Positions 8,984 through 18,942 are shown, counted from the stretch's first letter. The stretch is 64,000 bases of DNA from Actinobacillus capsulatus DSM 19761 (GCF_000374285.1 NZ_KB893938.1:1-64000); one strand, 5' to 3'. The notes: generated from the sequence alone by a model not told the origin. A program made the numbers and translations.

Positions 8984-9030
8984 AATTTTTGGGGCAGTCC
9001 TAGATAACTAGAACAGCCCCTAAAGATTTT
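8984..9030. terminator. Hairpin between the exporter and uvrB
   Basis: GGGGCAGTCCTAG (8991-9003) and CTAGAACAGCCCC (9008-9020) form a 13-bp stem with two mismatches. It separates two converging genes. No strong T run follows in either direction, so terminator strength is uncertain. Confidence 0.5.
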
Positions 9031-11052
9031 CTATATCTCAAGCAAAACCGCCCTCAATTGCCCAATTTTATCCCTTACTGCCGCCGCTTTTTCAAACTCT
9101 AAATCCTTAGCGAAATCTCGCATTTGTTGTTCAAGTTGTTTGAGTTCTTTTTCCAGCTCTTTGCGGGATTTTGGTTTGTAGGTATTTGCAGATTTTTCTT
9201 CGATTTTAACCGCTTGTTTACCTCGTTTCGGCTTGTCGGTTTGTCCAATGTCGAGCAATTCGCCTACTTTCTTATTGAGAGCTTGTGGGGTAATACCGTG
9301 TTCTTCGTTGTATTTTTGTTGTTTTTCTCGGCGGCGTTCAGTTTCGGTAATCGCTTTTTGCATAGAGTTGGTAATGTGGTCGCCGTAAAGAATCGCTTTG
9401 CCGTTAAGGTTACGAGCGGCACGTCCGATGGTCTGAATTAATGAACGTTCGGAACGCAAAAAGCCTTCTTTATCTGCATCTAAAATCGCCACTAGCGACA
9501 CTTCCGGCATATCCAAGCCCTCACGTAATAAGTTGATGCCGACCAATACGTCAAACATGCCCATCCGCAAGTCGTGAATAATTTCTACCCGCTCTACTGT
9601 ATCAATATCACTATGCAAGTAACGCACACGCACGCCGTGTTCATCGAGATAATCGGTTAAATCTTCCGCCATTTTTTTGGTTAGCGTAGTAATTAGCACA
9701 CGTTCATCTAGCGCCACTCGTTTATGAATTTCAGATAACACATCATCAACCTGCGTAGCGACTGGGCGAACTTCGATGATCGGATCTAATAAGCCCGTTG
9801 GACGAACCACCTGATCCACCACATCGCCATTGGATTTTTCTAGTTCGTAATTACCCGGTGTTGCTGATACATAAATCGTTTGTGGCGCAAGATGTTCAAA
9901 TTCTTCAAAGCGTAACGGGCGGTTATCCAATGCAGATGGCAAACGGAAGCCGTATTGCACCAGCGTTTCTTTTCTCGCCCGATCGCCTCGATACATACCG
10001 CCAATTTGTGGTACGGTCACGTGGCTTTCGTCAATAATCAACAAACCATCCGCTGGCATATAATCAAACAAGGTCGGTGGTGGTTCGCCCTCTTTTCTGC
10101 CTGACAAGTAGCGTGAATAATTTTCAATGCCCGAGCAATAGCCCAGCTCATTCATCATTTCGATATCAAATTGCGTACGTTGAGTAATGCGTTGTTCTTC
10201 CAGCAATTTATTTTCTTTGATGAAATACTCACGGCGTTCCACCAGCTCTTGCTTGATTTCTTCAATCGCATTCAAAATACGTTCACGAGGGGTAACGTAG
10301 TGAGTTTTTGGATAAATGGTGTAGCGAGGTACTTTACCCAAACTATGCCCAGTAAGCGGATCGAATAATGAGAGGCTTTCGATTTCATCATCAAACAACT
10401 CGACACGTAATGCAATTTCATCCGATTCAGCCGGAAAAATATCAATCACTTCGCCACGTACACGGAAAGTCGAACGCTGAAATGCTTGGTCATTACGAGT
10501 GTATTGCAATTCGGCAAGACGAAAGAGGATCTCACGTTGATCAATAATCGCTCCCACTTGCAAATGCAACATCATTTGCATATAGGCATCCACGTCCCCT
10601 AAGCCGTAAATAGCGGAAACCGAAGCAACTACAATCGTATCGCGACGTTCAAGGAAAGATTTGGTTGCCGAGAGTCGCATTTGTTCGATTTGTTCGTTGA
10701 TTGAGGCATCTTTTTCGATAAAGGTATCGCTACTCGGCACATAGGCTTCCGGTTGGTAATAATCGTAGTAAGACACGAAGTATTCCACCGCATTTTCAGG
10801 GAAGAATGCTTTCATTTCGGCATACAGCTGGGCGGCAAGCGTTTTGTTCGGCGCAAGCAACATCGCTGGGCGATTAAGTTGGGCGATAACATTGGCAATG
10901 GTAAAGGTTTTACCCGAACCGGTTACCCCAAGTAGAGTTTGATGCGCCAATCCGTCATTTAACCCTTCGGTCAATTTGGCAATCGCTGACGGCTGATCGC
11001 CTGAAGGTTTAAATGGGCTGTGTAAAATAAAAGGTTTGCCTTGCTTGCTCAT
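9031..11052 (-). CDS. uvrB: UvrABC excinuclease subunit B
   Basis: 673 aa. UvrB is the damage-verifying helicase-like subunit of nucleotide excision repair; it is loaded by UvrA and recruits UvrC. Walker A ([10 protein letters not shown], near residues 43-52), the beta-hairpin [15 protein letters not shown], the DESH box, and helicase motifs [13 protein letters not shown] and QTIGRAARN are present. The C-terminal UVR domain ([20 protein letters not shown]...) binds UvrC. Length is normal. No LexA box was recognised upstream. Confidence 0.98.
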   Translation of the reverse strand: MSKQGKPFILHSPFKPSGDQPSAIAKLTEGLNDGLAHQTLLGVTGSGKTFTIANVIAQLNRPAMLLAPNKTLAAQLYAEMKAFFPENAVEYFVSYYDYYQPEAYVPSSDTFIEKDASINEQIEQMRLSATKSFLERRDTIVVASVSAIYGLGDVDAYMQMMLHLQVGAIIDQREILFRLAELQYTRNDQAFQRSTFRVRGEVIDIFPAESDEIALRVELFDDEIESLSLFDPLTGHSLGKVPRYTIYPKTHYVTPRERILNAIEEIKQELVERREYFIKENKLLEEQRITQRTQFDIEMMNELGYCSGIENYSRYLSGRKEGEPPPTLFDYMPADGLLIIDESHVTVPQIGGMYRGDRARKETLVQYGFRLPSALDNRPLRFEEFEHLAPQTIYVSATPGNYELEKSNGDVVDQVVRPTGLLDPIIEVRPVATQVDDVLSEIHKRVALDERVLITTLTKKMAEDLTDYLDEHGVRVRYLHSDIDTVERVEIIHDLRMGMFDVLVGINLLREGLDMPEVSLVAILDADKEGFLRSERSLIQTIGRAARNLNGKAILYGDHITNSMQKAITETERRREKQQKYNEEHGITPQALNKKVGELLDIGQTDKPKRGKQAVKIEEKSANTYKPKSRKELEKELKQLEQQMRDFAKDLEFEKAAAVRDKIGQLRAVLLEI

Positions 11053-11165
11053 ATAACATCCTATCCAAGAAAATTTATCGTTATTTTAACATAAGCAAGC
11101 GGTGAATTTTTTAAGAAAATTTGCAATAAAAATGTGAATTGGTTCACAAAATCACCAGTATTAAT

Positions 11166-11194
11166 TTGATAATGATTATTAATAAGAATATAGT
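11166..11194 (+). promoter_or_regulatory. Fur-controlled promoter of the efe operon
   Basis: GATAATGATTATTAATAAG (11168-11186) is a good match to the Fur box GATAATGATAATCATTATC. It overlaps a sigma-70-like promoter with -35 TTGATA (11166-11171), a 17-base spacer and -10 TATAGT (11189-11194). This predicts iron-dependent repression of the three genes downstream. Confidence 0.8.
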
Positions 11195-11227
11195 TACCAC
11201 ATTATATTTAGCTAAAAGGATATTTTT

Positions 11228-12040
11228 ATGCAGTTAACAAAATTAGCAGCTTTACTTTCAGGTTTACTACTCACAACTCAATCTTTTGCTTTAGATTTAA
11301 CGAAAGAAACCGCAACATATAAGCAATTTGTGGTTGAACAGATTGATCAATTAGTAGCGGATACGGAAAAGTTTGTCGATTACTTAAACCAAGGAGATGT
11401 GGAAAAAGCAAAGCAAATTTACCCACTTGCACGAATGTATTTTGAACGTTCCGAACCAATTGCCGAAAGTTTTGGTGATTTAGATCCTCGCATTGATGCA
11501 CGTCTTGCCGATTTAACCGAAGAAGGCAAAACAGAAAAAGATTGGTCCGGTTTCCATAAAATTGAAAAAGTGTTATGGGAGAAAAATACCACTCAAGGTA
11601 CAAAAGCTGCTGCAGAACAACTGTTAAAAGACGTTAAAGAACTACGAGCCAAAATTCCAACAGCAGAAGTTACGCCTGAATTAATGATCACCGGTGCAGT
11701 AGATTTATTAAATGAAGTATCCACCACTAAAGTAACCGGTGAGGAAGAAATTTTCTCTAAAACCGACCTTTACGATTTCAAAGCCAATATTGAAGGGGCA
11801 GAAAAAATCTATGAAATCTTTAAACCGCAATTAGATAAAACGGATGCGAAACTTTCAGCGGAAATTACCGCTCGCTTTGCTGCGGTTAATACTTTACTGG
11901 CAAAACACAATAAAGCGAAAAACGGTTACGATTACGTAGCTTATAACACTCTGTCAAAAGCGGATGTTAAAGCACTAGCCGAAGCGGTAAACCAACTGGG
12001 CGAACCATTAGCCCAATTAGGCGTTCTATTAGAGAAATAA
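11228..12040 (+). CDS. efeO: EfeO-type iron-uptake periplasmic protein (imelysin domain)
   Basis: 270 aa with a cleavable signal peptide (residues 1 to about 21). The rest is an imelysin/M75 domain with the signature HxxE motif (FHKIEKVLWE). It lacks the N-terminal cupredoxin domain of E. coli EfeO, so it is the shorter EfeM-like form. It probably captures ferrous/ferric iron in the periplasm for an Efe-type importer. It is the first gene of a Fur-controlled operon, 14 bases before efeB. Confidence 0.88.
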   Translation: MQLTKLAALLSGLLLTTQSFALDLTKETATYKQFVVEQIDQLVADTEKFVDYLNQGDVEKAKQIYPLARMYFERSEPIAESFGDLDPRIDARLADLTEEGKTEKDWSGFHKIEKVLWEKNTTQGTKAAAEQLLKDVKELRAKIPTAEVTPELMITGAVDLLNEVSTTKVTGEEEIFSKTDLYDFKANIEGAEKIYEIFKPQLDKTDAKLSAEITARFAAVNTLLAKHNKAKNGYDYVAYNTLSKADVKALAEAVNQLGEPLAQLGVLLEK

Positions 12041-12054
12041 GGTAGGAATAAATT

Positions 12055-13245
12055 ATGGCAGACACACATTCTCGCCGTGATTTTCTAAAAAATACCGCAT
12101 TGGTAGGAGCAGGCTTATTGTCCGCTCCTACTTTTGCTTTAGAATCACAACAACTTAGCTCACACGCACAGAATCAATATCTTTTTTACGGTCAACATCA
12201 AGCCGGTATCGTCACCCCTGCACAAAAACATATCTATTTCCTCGTCTTAGATTTAGATACGACCGATATTGCAAAAGTGAAAGCGATTTTTCAGACTTGG
12301 ACAAGTTATAGCCGTAATTTGACACAAGGTAAAAATGTAAAACCCTATAGCAATAATGCCTATGTTCCGCCTGCGGATACCGGTGAAGCGGATAGCTTAG
12401 ATCCACAACATCTTACACTCACTTTTGGCGTCAGTGCCGCTTTCTTTAAAAAGTTAGGTATTGAAAAACATAAGCCGACCGAATTACAAGATTTACCGCA
12501 CTTCCCTCGCGACCAATTACAAGCCGAATTTAGCGGTGGCGATATATGTATTCAAGCCTGTGCCGATGATCCTCAAGTTACCTTCCATGCAGTGCGTAAT
12601 TTAGTGCGAGCGGCTCGTGGTGAAGTCAAAATGAAATGGTCGCAAATGGGCTTTAACTCATTTTTAAATAATGAAACGCCGCGTAACTTATTTGCATTTA
12701 AAGATGGTACGGCAAATGCCGAAAGTTTAAAAGATCAGGACAATGTGGTCTGGATACAGGACGGGTGGCTAAAAGGCGGTTCCTATTTAGCGGTTCGCCG
12801 TATCAAAATGTTCTTAGAAACCTGGGATCGCACGCATTTAAAATCACAGGAAGAAACCTTCGGTCGTTATCGCGATTCTGGTGCAGCTCTCGGCTATAAG
12901 CACGAATTTGAAAAATTCGATCTGGCGAAAAAAGACGACAAAGGTAATCCGGTCATACCGGAAATTTCTCATACACATCTTGCCCATAAAACGGGAGTAA
13001 AAATGCTCAGACGTTCGTTCTCTTACGCCAGCGGTATTGATGATAAAGGGCAATTTGACTCGGGCTTACTGTTTATTTCGTTCCAACAAAGCCCCGCTCA
13101 ATTTATTAAAGTACAAAACGCCTTGGGCAATCTCGATAAAATGAACGAATATATTACCCATATCGGTAGTGGCTTATTTGCCTGTTTTGCTGGCGTAAAA
13201 GACGAAAACGACTATCTAGGCAAAGCCTTGTTTGATTTACTCTAA
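12055..13245 (+). CDS. efeB: EfeB-type periplasmic heme peroxidase (DyP family)
   Basis: 396 aa. The N-terminus has a twin-arginine export signal (SRRDFLKN then a hydrophobic stretch ending ALES), fitting export of a folded heme protein. The dye-decolorising peroxidase signature FKDGTAN with its distal Asp is present, followed by the expected C-terminal half with SHTHLAHK. In EfeUOB systems this enzyme is thought to handle iron oxidation or release from heme. It lies between efeO and the EfeU-like gene, with 14- and 10-base gaps. Confidence 0.92.
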   Translation: MADTHSRRDFLKNTALVGAGLLSAPTFALESQQLSSHAQNQYLFYGQHQAGIVTPAQKHIYFLVLDLDTTDIAKVKAIFQTWTSYSRNLTQGKNVKPYSNNAYVPPADTGEADSLDPQHLTLTFGVSAAFFKKLGIEKHKPTELQDLPHFPRDQLQAEFSGGDICIQACADDPQVTFHAVRNLVRAARGEVKMKWSQMGFNSFLNNETPRNLFAFKDGTANAESLKDQDNVVWIQDGWLKGGSYLAVRRIKMFLETWDRTHLKSQEETFGRYRDSGAALGYKHEFEKFDLAKKDDKGNPVIPEISHTHLAHKTGVKMLRRSFSYASGIDDKGQFDSGLLFISFQQSPAQFIKVQNALGNLDKMNEYITHIGSGLFACFAGVKDENDYLGKALFDLL

Positions 13246-13255
13246 GGAATAGCAA

Positions 13256-13873
13256 ATGGCATTTAAAAAATTGATCATCATTCCTTTATTCTTTGCGAGT
13301 TCAGTAACGTTAGCGAAAGTGGATGTTAGCTCGTTATTTGTGCAGCTTTCCGAAGCAATGGCAGAACTTAAAAAAGGTGAAATTGCAAAATCTCAGCAAA
13401 ATTTAACCGCTTTACAGCAAGCATTTAATCAGTTTCAAGTAGATTCGGAAGCGAGCAAAGACGTAACGGACGCTTTAAACCAAGCAATTAAAACTACGGA
13501 TCTAGCTCACTTGGAAAATGTCGCTAAACATCTATATCGTTTTGAAAAAGAACAAAACCCAGTGGACTATGAGGCTAAACATCAAACTTTCGTTAAACAA
13601 ATGACACCACTTTATCAAAATTTGCAACTTGCAGTGCAAACCAAAGATATTAAGCAAATCAGAATAGCGGCACGTCATTTTGGTAAGAATTGGGCAAAAT
13701 ATGAAAAACCAGTGCGTGAAATGAGTTTAACTCACTATGGCAAATTTGAGCGTACACTTGGCTTAATGCGGATTGCAATCACCGCTGAAAAACCGAATAT
13801 GGCTAAAATTGAACAACGAGTGGCAGCACTCGGCGAGGTAATGGCTGAATTTAGCCAATTTAAAGTACAATAA
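13256..13873 (+). CDS. Periplasmic helical protein resembling the N-terminal domain of EfeU/FTR1, without the permease
   Basis: 205 aa with a signal peptide (1 to about 20). The mature part is helical and ends in a FGKNWAKYEKPVREMS...YGKFERTLGLMR pattern like the extracytoplasmic N-terminal domain that precedes the FTR1 iron permease in many bacteria. The membrane domain with its REGxE motifs is absent: the gene stops and a terminator follows. Either a stand-alone version works with a permease encoded elsewhere, or the permease part has been lost. Assignment rests on pattern and operon context. Confidence 0.6.
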   Translation: MAFKKLIIIPLFFASSVTLAKVDVSSLFVQLSEAMAELKKGEIAKSQQNLTALQQAFNQFQVDSEASKDVTDALNQAIKTTDLAHLENVAKHLYRFEKEQNPVDYEAKHQTFVKQMTPLYQNLQLAVQTKDIKQIRIAARHFGKNWAKYEKPVREMSLTHYGKFERTLGLMRIAITAEKPNMAKIEQRVAALGEVMAEFSQFKVQ

Positions 13874-13886
13874 TTTCAGATAAAGC

Positions 13887-13911
13887 AAAGGGCGTTTAAC
13901 ACGCCCTTTTT
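13887..13911 (+). terminator. Terminator of the efe operon
   Basis: Perfect 9-bp stem AAAGGGCGT / ACGCCCTTT with a 5-base loop, followed by TTCC on the plus strand. It also serves the convergent rnm gene, since the minus-strand reading ends in T's as well. Confidence 0.8.
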
Positions 13912-13912
13912 C

Positions 13913-14731
13913 CTAAAACAAATCCCAAATTGGTTTGCAATCTGCCGGCAGTGTTAGACCTCTGCCAAGTTCAATCCAACTGGTCGGGTAATGAAAATCC
14001 GATCCGACCGAAGCGTATAAATCAAACTCTTTTGCCCAACGTGCGATCAATTGACGTTGGTCAGGCGTTTGTCCGCAACCGGCAACCTCAATACCGTCAC
14101 CCCTGAATAATTTAAAGTCAGCGATTAAACGGCGAATCCAACGTCCAGTTAATTTATAACGTAACGGATGAGCAATACAAATAACGCCGCCCGCTTGATG
14201 CGTTACTTCAATCGCCTCTTCCAAACTACACCACATTGGCTTAACGTAAGCCGATTTACCACCACCGAGATATTTTTTAAAGGCGTGTTCAATATTTCGT
14301 ACATGACCGTTTTCGTGTAAAAAACGCCCGTAATGTGCGCGAGTTACCTCTCCGCTTGCTAACGCCTTTGCCTCTTCATAAGCATTTGGAATACCGGCTT
14401 TTGCAAGTTTTTCGCCGATTTCGACCGCTCTTTGCTCACGAAGTAACGCTTGCTTATCTAACAATGCCACTAATGCAGGATGCGTCTCATCCACGTTTAA
14501 AGCGGCAAGGTGAATGCTTTTGCCCTCCCAAACGATAGAAATTTCTACGCCGGCAATAAAGCGAATCGGCTGCCCTTGTGCTGCGTGTTTTGCTTCTTGG
14601 ATCCCTGCTACAGTATCGTGATCGGTTAAAGCAAGCATTTCGATTTGTTGCTCTAACGCACGCTGAACCAGCTCGGTCGGACTAAACATACCGTCCGATA
14701 TGGTACTGTGTGAATGTAAATCATATTTCAT
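13913..14731 (-). CDS. rnm: RNase AM / 3',5'-nucleotide bisphosphatase (PHP domain, YciV/TrpH)
   Basis: 272 aa. PHP-fold metallophosphoesterase; the E. coli homologue is a 5'-3' exoribonuclease that trims 5S and other rRNA ends and hydrolyses pAp. PHP motifs: DLHSHSTISDG (metal His and Asp), ALTDHDTVAG, AGVEIS, CIAHPLRY and GSDFHYPTSW. Length matches the family. The upstream glycosylase-like gene ends 3 bases before its ATG, so it is probably the third gene of a sbcB-led operon. Confidence 0.87.
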   Translation of the reverse strand: MKYDLHSHSTISDGMFSPTELVQRALEQQIEMLALTDHDTVAGIQEAKHAAQGQPIRFIAGVEISIVWEGKSIHLAALNVDETHPALVALLDKQALLREQRAVEIGEKLAKAGIPNAYEEAKALASGEVTRAHYGRFLHENGHVRNIEHAFKKYLGGGKSAYVKPMWCSLEEAIEVTHQAGGVICIAHPLRYKLTGRWIRRLIADFKLFRGDGIEVAGCGQTPDQRQLIARWAKEFDLYASVGSDFHYPTSWIELGRGLTLPADCKPIWDLF

Positions 14732-14734
14732 GTG

Positions 14735-15325
14735 TTAAAGTAGTCCTGCTTGAATAAAAAATTGTCGATACGCCTCGATTTTCTTGGCTAAACTCAATGG
14801 ATAAGCCCGAGATGTGGAAGGTAAACGGTAAAGGAAAAGTTCACGCTCTTCACAATACGGATAATTAATCCATTCGTTCGTTTTCGGTGCTTTAGTTTTC
14901 TCACTTAATAAACCGAGTAGTGTATCTGTTGCCAAACCACCGGTGGTAAAAATCCATTTTACATGGGGTAACGTTTTTAACAATTGCGTCATATCTACCG
15001 GAGCAACGATTTTTAGATCCTTATCCGAAGCGTTACCCTTTAAGCGGATTGCCGTTTGCGCTGAGGAACACAACGCAATACCCTTTTCTCGTAAAAACGC
15101 TTCGATTTTTATGGGATCAAAACGTTTCTCATCACCGACACGGAAATAGTCAGTATCATCGTAGAAAACAGCGCCCATAATACGCCACATATCGTTTTGA
15201 AAATTTGGGTAATGAAATTCCATACAGCGTTTTTCACCTGTTGGTGGAAAAGTCCCCATCATCACTACTGTAGCAGATTCCGGTAACACCGGTTGAAATG
15301 GGTGATGTTCTAAAGGTTGTTGCAT
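14735..15325 (-). CDS. Uracil-DNA-glycosylase-fold protein
   Basis: About 196 aa from the ATG at 15325; this start is chosen because GGAGAGA lies about 9 bases upstream, better than an ATG at 15331 or a TTG at 15340. MMGTFPPTGEKR resembles the glycosylase water-activating loop, and LPSTSRAYPLS resembles the C-terminal DNA-binding loop (LPSTS) of Mug/UDG-type enzymes. It may remove damaged bases. It sits 16 bases after sbcB, another DNA-repair gene, and just before rnm. Exact substrate unknown. Confidence 0.72.
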   Translation of the reverse strand: MQQPLEHHPFQPVLPESATVVMMGTFPPTGEKRCMEFHYPNFQNDMWRIMGAVFYDDTDYFRVGDEKRFDPIKIEAFLREKGIALCSSAQTAIRLKGNASDKDLKIVAPVDMTQLLKTLPHVKWIFTTGGLATDTLLGLLSEKTKAPKTNEWINYPYCEERELFLYRLPSTSRAYPLSLAKKIEAYRQFFIQAGLL

Positions 15326-15341
15326 AACCATTCTCTCCAAC

Positions 15342-16889
15342 TTATTTAATCAGTGCTTTGAGCATTTCCAACTTCGCTACTTTATCCACACCTTGTTCTG
15401 CCACTTGATTTAAGGCTGAAACCAGCTGTTCATCACTCTGTGCATTAGCGGTGTGTTTAATCACTTGAAATTCAGCAACTTGTGCCGCGTAAGCGGCCAA
15501 ATTTTCTAATAATTTTACCTTTTCCGGATTATCGTGATAAATTTGGAATAAGTTATCAATCGCTTCGGCAAATTGTGCCGATTTGGCATCTATCTGCTGA
15601 TGACAATATTTCTGCCATTTAATTTGCTCGGCTCGACTCAATGTTTCGGGATAATGTTTGGCCCGATACTGAAATAATAACGCCTCTACTCGTTCATCGG
15701 CAAATTGTAAGCCGTGATGCGCCAATTCTTGCGGAAGTAACGTACGTAAGATCGCCATATTATTTTTATCTGCCGGCGAGAAAAATCCATCATACAGCGT
15801 GGTTTCTACATTAGTTGAAGGTTCGAAACTACGCTCTTCCATAAAAATTTCGGTGACTTTTTCACGTACTAAACTTTTATTCGCTTTCAGTAATTTCAGA
15901 TTTTCTAAACAACGCTCGCGATCAATGCCTAAGCGAGCCGCATTTTCTGGCAACAACACTTTTGCTGGTGCAATAATAGGGCAACGATTGATATGCACAC
16001 CTTTTAATGGTACGGGTGCAACATCTTCAGCTAACTCTTCTTTTTTAGTGTATAAGCGGGTACGTAATTCTTCCGCCGAATCTGTCAATAATACGCTAAC
16101 ATCCCCTGATAAATCACAACATAACACTTTATTTTGATTGGTTGGATGCCATGCAATCGGCGCAATCCATGCGGTATTGCCACGTGCGTTACCAAACATA
16201 CCGGAAACGTGTACTAACGGGGTCATTTCACCGGTATCAATCATTTTCTCGATTTCTTTCTTACCACGATTTTCAAAGAAAAATTGGAAAAGTTTCGGCT
16301 GTTTCTGTTTAATTAATTTTGCCATCGCAATGGTGGCATAAACGTCCGCCATTGCATCGTGTGCATTTTCATGAGCAATGCCGTTAGCTTTGGTGAGATT
16401 CTCTAATTTGAAATTCGGCACACCGTTTTCATCTGTTACCCATTCAATTCCGTCCGGGCGTAGGGCGTAACAAGCTCGAACAAGATCTAATAGATCCCAG
16501 CGTGAATTGCCGTTTTTCCAACTATATTCATACGGGTCAAAGAAATTGCGGAAAAAGGTATAACGGGTCATTTCATCATCATAACGAATATTATTATAAC
16601 CTAAAATGCAAGTGTTCGGCTGGCTGAATTCAGCATGAATACGTGCAGCAAATTCCGGTTCCGGCACACCTTCAGCGTTACACTGTTGCGGAGTAATGCC
16701 GGTTACCATCACAGCTTCGGGCGAAGGTAAATAATCTGGTGTTTGCTTGCAATAGAACATCACCGGCTCACCGATGATATTAAAATCACTATCGGTACGA
16801 ATACCAGCAAACTGTGCCGGACGATCTAGCGCCGGACTCACACCGAAACTTTCGTAATCATAAAAGAAAAAAGTAAGATTCTTATTCAT
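15342..16889 (-). CDS. sbcB: Exodeoxyribonuclease I
   Basis: About 515 aa from the ATG at 16889 (an in-frame TTG lies four codons upstream). ExoI degrades single-stranded DNA 3' to 5' and helps in mismatch repair and recombination. DEDDh residues are visible: FYDYESFGVSP (D, E), LGYNNIRYDDEMTRY, and HENAHDAMADVYAT with the catalytic His and last Asp. The SH3-like and helical C-terminal domains follow. Length fits the E. coli enzyme (about 475) with a modest extension. First gene of a likely sbcB-glycosylase-rnm operon. Confidence 0.95.
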   Translation of the reverse strand: MNKNLTFFFYDYESFGVSPALDRPAQFAGIRTDSDFNIIGEPVMFYCKQTPDYLPSPEAVMVTGITPQQCNAEGVPEPEFAARIHAEFSQPNTCILGYNNIRYDDEMTRYTFFRNFFDPYEYSWKNGNSRWDLLDLVRACYALRPDGIEWVTDENGVPNFKLENLTKANGIAHENAHDAMADVYATIAMAKLIKQKQPKLFQFFFENRGKKEIEKMIDTGEMTPLVHVSGMFGNARGNTAWIAPIAWHPTNQNKVLCCDLSGDVSVLLTDSAEELRTRLYTKKEELAEDVAPVPLKGVHINRCPIIAPAKVLLPENAARLGIDRERCLENLKLLKANKSLVREKVTEIFMEERSFEPSTNVETTLYDGFFSPADKNNMAILRTLLPQELAHHGLQFADERVEALLFQYRAKHYPETLSRAEQIKWQKYCHQQIDAKSAQFAEAIDNLFQIYHDNPEKVKLLENLAAYAAQVAEFQVIKHTANAQSDEQLVSALNQVAEQGVDKVAKLEMLKALIK

Positions 16890-16984
16890 TGATCGCTTCA
16901 AATTTAGGAAAAATTAGCCATATTGTAACATAGCTAAGCGGTTAAATTTGCAGGAAATTTTACAAATGCGAGAATTGCGAGCAT

Positions 16985-17017
16985 AAAAAAACCCGACACC
17001 AAGAAAGCGATGCCGGG
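16985..17017 (-). terminator. Orphan minus-strand intrinsic terminator
   Basis: Read on the minus strand, CCCGGCATC and GGTGTCGGG form a 9-bp stem (two wobble pairs) with an 8-base loop, followed directly by T7. No minus-strand gene precedes it: the next one upstream on that strand is epmB, 2 kb away. It must therefore end a short unannotated transcript. Confidence 0.75.
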
Positions 17018-17110
17018 GGAGGTCTTACCTAAGGAAATGAAAAAAACTTACATAAATTCTGTTCAGTTAGCGTTAAGTATGACTGGACGGATTTCAGAAA
17101 GTTCATAAAA
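16985..17110 (-). ncRNA. Candidate small RNA (or leader RNA) upstream of sbcB
   Basis: The RNA would end at the strong terminator at 16985-17017. Its 3' part carries unpaired C/U-rich blocks (TTTCCTTAGG and ACCTCCCC) complementary to Shine-Dalgarno sequences, typical of trans-acting sRNAs. A weak promoter-like TTCAAA-N16-TAATAT lies just upstream of about 17105 on the minus strand. The same stretch could encode a 25-aa peptide ending CKFFSFP, reminiscent of Phe attenuator leaders, but it has no ribosome binding site. The rest of 16902-17427 is AT-rich with only the asnS leader. Confidence 0.35.
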
Positions 17111-17427
17111 ATATTAAAAAATTTTAATTTTTTTTGAATTTATTTTATTCTTTTTATATATCAATAAGTTATCACCACCTCTCCTGTGTAAAATCTATAC
17201 TTTGTCTCATAATGTGGTGGATTCTTTAAATTTTTTCTCACGTTGCCTTATTTTTAAGCATCAATAAATTACAATCTGAATAAATACAGCAAGCATTTTT
17301 AGCAAATTCTTGTTCTAGCAATGGAAAATATAAAAAAATCGACAATTTCCTTTATTTCCTTACTTATTCTTGTAAAATACCGAATGATTATGTTCTATAA
17401 AACTCACAATAAAAATTGAGGTATTCA

Positions 17428-18831
17428 ATGTCTAAATTTCCAACAGTTTCGGAAATCCTATCGGGCAAAGTTGCGGTAGGCGAAGAAGTTGCGGTGCGTG
17501 GTTGGGTACGTACCCGCCGTGACTCAAAAGCAGGTTTATCATTTTTAGCCGTTTATGACGGTTCTTGTTTTGATCCGATCCAAGCGATCATTAATAACGA
17601 TTTAGCAAATTATAATGATGAAGTTTTACGTTTAACCGCAGGTTGTTCCGTTATCGTAACCGGTAAAGTGGTTGAATCTCCGGCAGAAGGTCAAGCAGTT
17701 GAATTACACGCAACGCACGTAGAAGTGGTGGGGTGGGTTGAAGATCCGGACACTTATCCGATGGCGGCAAAACGTCACTCTATCGAATATTTACGTGAAG
17801 TGGCACACTTACGCCCTCGCACTAACTTAATCGGTGCGGTAGCACGTGTTCGTCACTGTTTAGCTCAGGCGATTCACCGTTTCTTTAATGAGCAAGGTTT
17901 CTACTGGGTTGCTACACCGCTTATCACAGCATCAGATACTGAAGGTGCGGGCGAAATGTTCCGTGTTTCAACATTAGATTTAGAAAACTTACCACGCACA
18001 GAGGAAGGTAAAGTCGATTTTAGCCAAGACTTCTTTGGTAAAGAGTCTTTCTTAACCGTATCAGGTCAGTTAAACGGCGAAACTTACGCTTGTGCATTAA
18101 GCAAAGTTTATACGTTTGGTCCGACATTCCGTGCAGAAAACTCAAATACCACTCGCCACTTAGCGGAGTTCTGGATGGTTGAGCCTGAATTTGCATTCGC
18201 AACCTTAGCGGACAATGCAAAATTAGCGGAAGATATGCTCAAATATGTATTTAAAGCGGTACTTGAAGAGCGTAAAGACGATATGCAATTCTTCGCAAAA
18301 CACATTGATAAAGATGTTATTACTCGCTTAGAAAACTTTATCGCTTCACCATTCGCACAAGTTGATTACACCGATGCGATTGAAATCTTATTAAAATCAG
18401 GTAAAGAATTCGAATTCCCGGTTTCTTGGGGTATCGATCTTTCTTCTGAACATGAGCGCTTCTTAGCGGAAGAATATTTCAAATCACCGGTGGTTGTGAA
18501 AAACTATCCGAAAGACATTAAAGCATTCTATATGCGTTTAAACGATGACGGTAAAACTGTAGCTGCAATGGATGTATTAGCGCCGGGAATTGGTGAAATT
18601 ATCGGTGGTTCACAACGTGAAGAACGTTTAGACGTATTAGACGCTCGTATGGTTGAAATGGGCTTAAATCCGGAAGATTACTGGTGGTATCGTGATTTAC
18701 GTAAATACGGTACAGTTCCACACTCCGGTTTCGGCTTAGGTTTTGAACGTTTAATCGTTTATGTAACCGGTTTACAAAATATTCGTGAAGTAATTCCGTT
18801 CCCACGTGCACCACGTAATGCGAATTTCTAA
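17428..18831 (+). CDS. asnS: Asparaginyl-tRNA synthetase
   Basis: 467 aa from the ATG at 17428, which has GAGG 9 bases upstream; an earlier in-frame TTG is not needed. Class IIb synthetase that charges tRNA-Asn. The N-terminal OB-fold anticodon domain ([22 protein letters not shown]) is followed by the catalytic core: [32 protein letters not shown] (motif 2) and [15 protein letters not shown] (motif 3). Length is normal. A 7-bp dyad (GTGGTGGAT-like) near 17172-17222 lies upstream but is not clearly linked to it. Confidence 0.97.
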   Translation: MSKFPTVSEILSGKVAVGEEVAVRGWVRTRRDSKAGLSFLAVYDGSCFDPIQAIINNDLANYNDEVLRLTAGCSVIVTGKVVESPAEGQAVELHATHVEVVGWVEDPDTYPMAAKRHSIEYLREVAHLRPRTNLIGAVARVRHCLAQAIHRFFNEQGFYWVATPLITASDTEGAGEMFRVSTLDLENLPRTEEGKVDFSQDFFGKESFLTVSGQLNGETYACALSKVYTFGPTFRAENSNTTRHLAEFWMVEPEFAFATLADNAKLAEDMLKYVFKAVLEERKDDMQFFAKHIDKDVITRLENFIASPFAQVDYTDAIEILLKSGKEFEFPVSWGIDLSSEHERFLAEEYFKSPVVVKNYPKDIKAFYMRLNDDGKTVAAMDVLAPGIGEIIGGSQREERLDVLDARMVEMGLNPEDYWWYRDLRKYGTVPHSGFGLGFERLIVYVTGLQNIREVIPFPRAPRNANF

Positions 18832-18844
18832 TCGAAACTAACAA

Positions 18845-18880
18845 AAAAGGGCGAATAATCTTATTCGCCCTTTTGCATAT
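18845..18880 (+). terminator. Terminator of asnS
   Basis: Perfect 14-bp stem AAAAGGGCGAATAA / TTATTCGCCCTTTT with a 2-base apparent loop. A degenerate uptake-signal pair (18881-18926) follows and probably ends epmB from the other side. Confidence 0.85.
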
Positions 18881-18942
18881 AAGCAGTCAAAATTTGCAAA
18901 AAATCAGCAAAATTTAACCGCTTGTTTATGCCGTATCGCTAT

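Noticed and set aside
9124..9441. 105-codon ORF antisense to uvrB
   Set aside because: A shadow of a well-conserved gene, low-complexity Phe/Leu-rich sequence, no ribosome site.
17037..17111. Plus-strand 24-codon ORF (MKKTYINSVQLALS...) in the gene-free stretch before asnS
   Set aside because: The GGA is only 2 bases before the ATG, no terminator or promoter fits, and the minus strand has the better signals (terminator).
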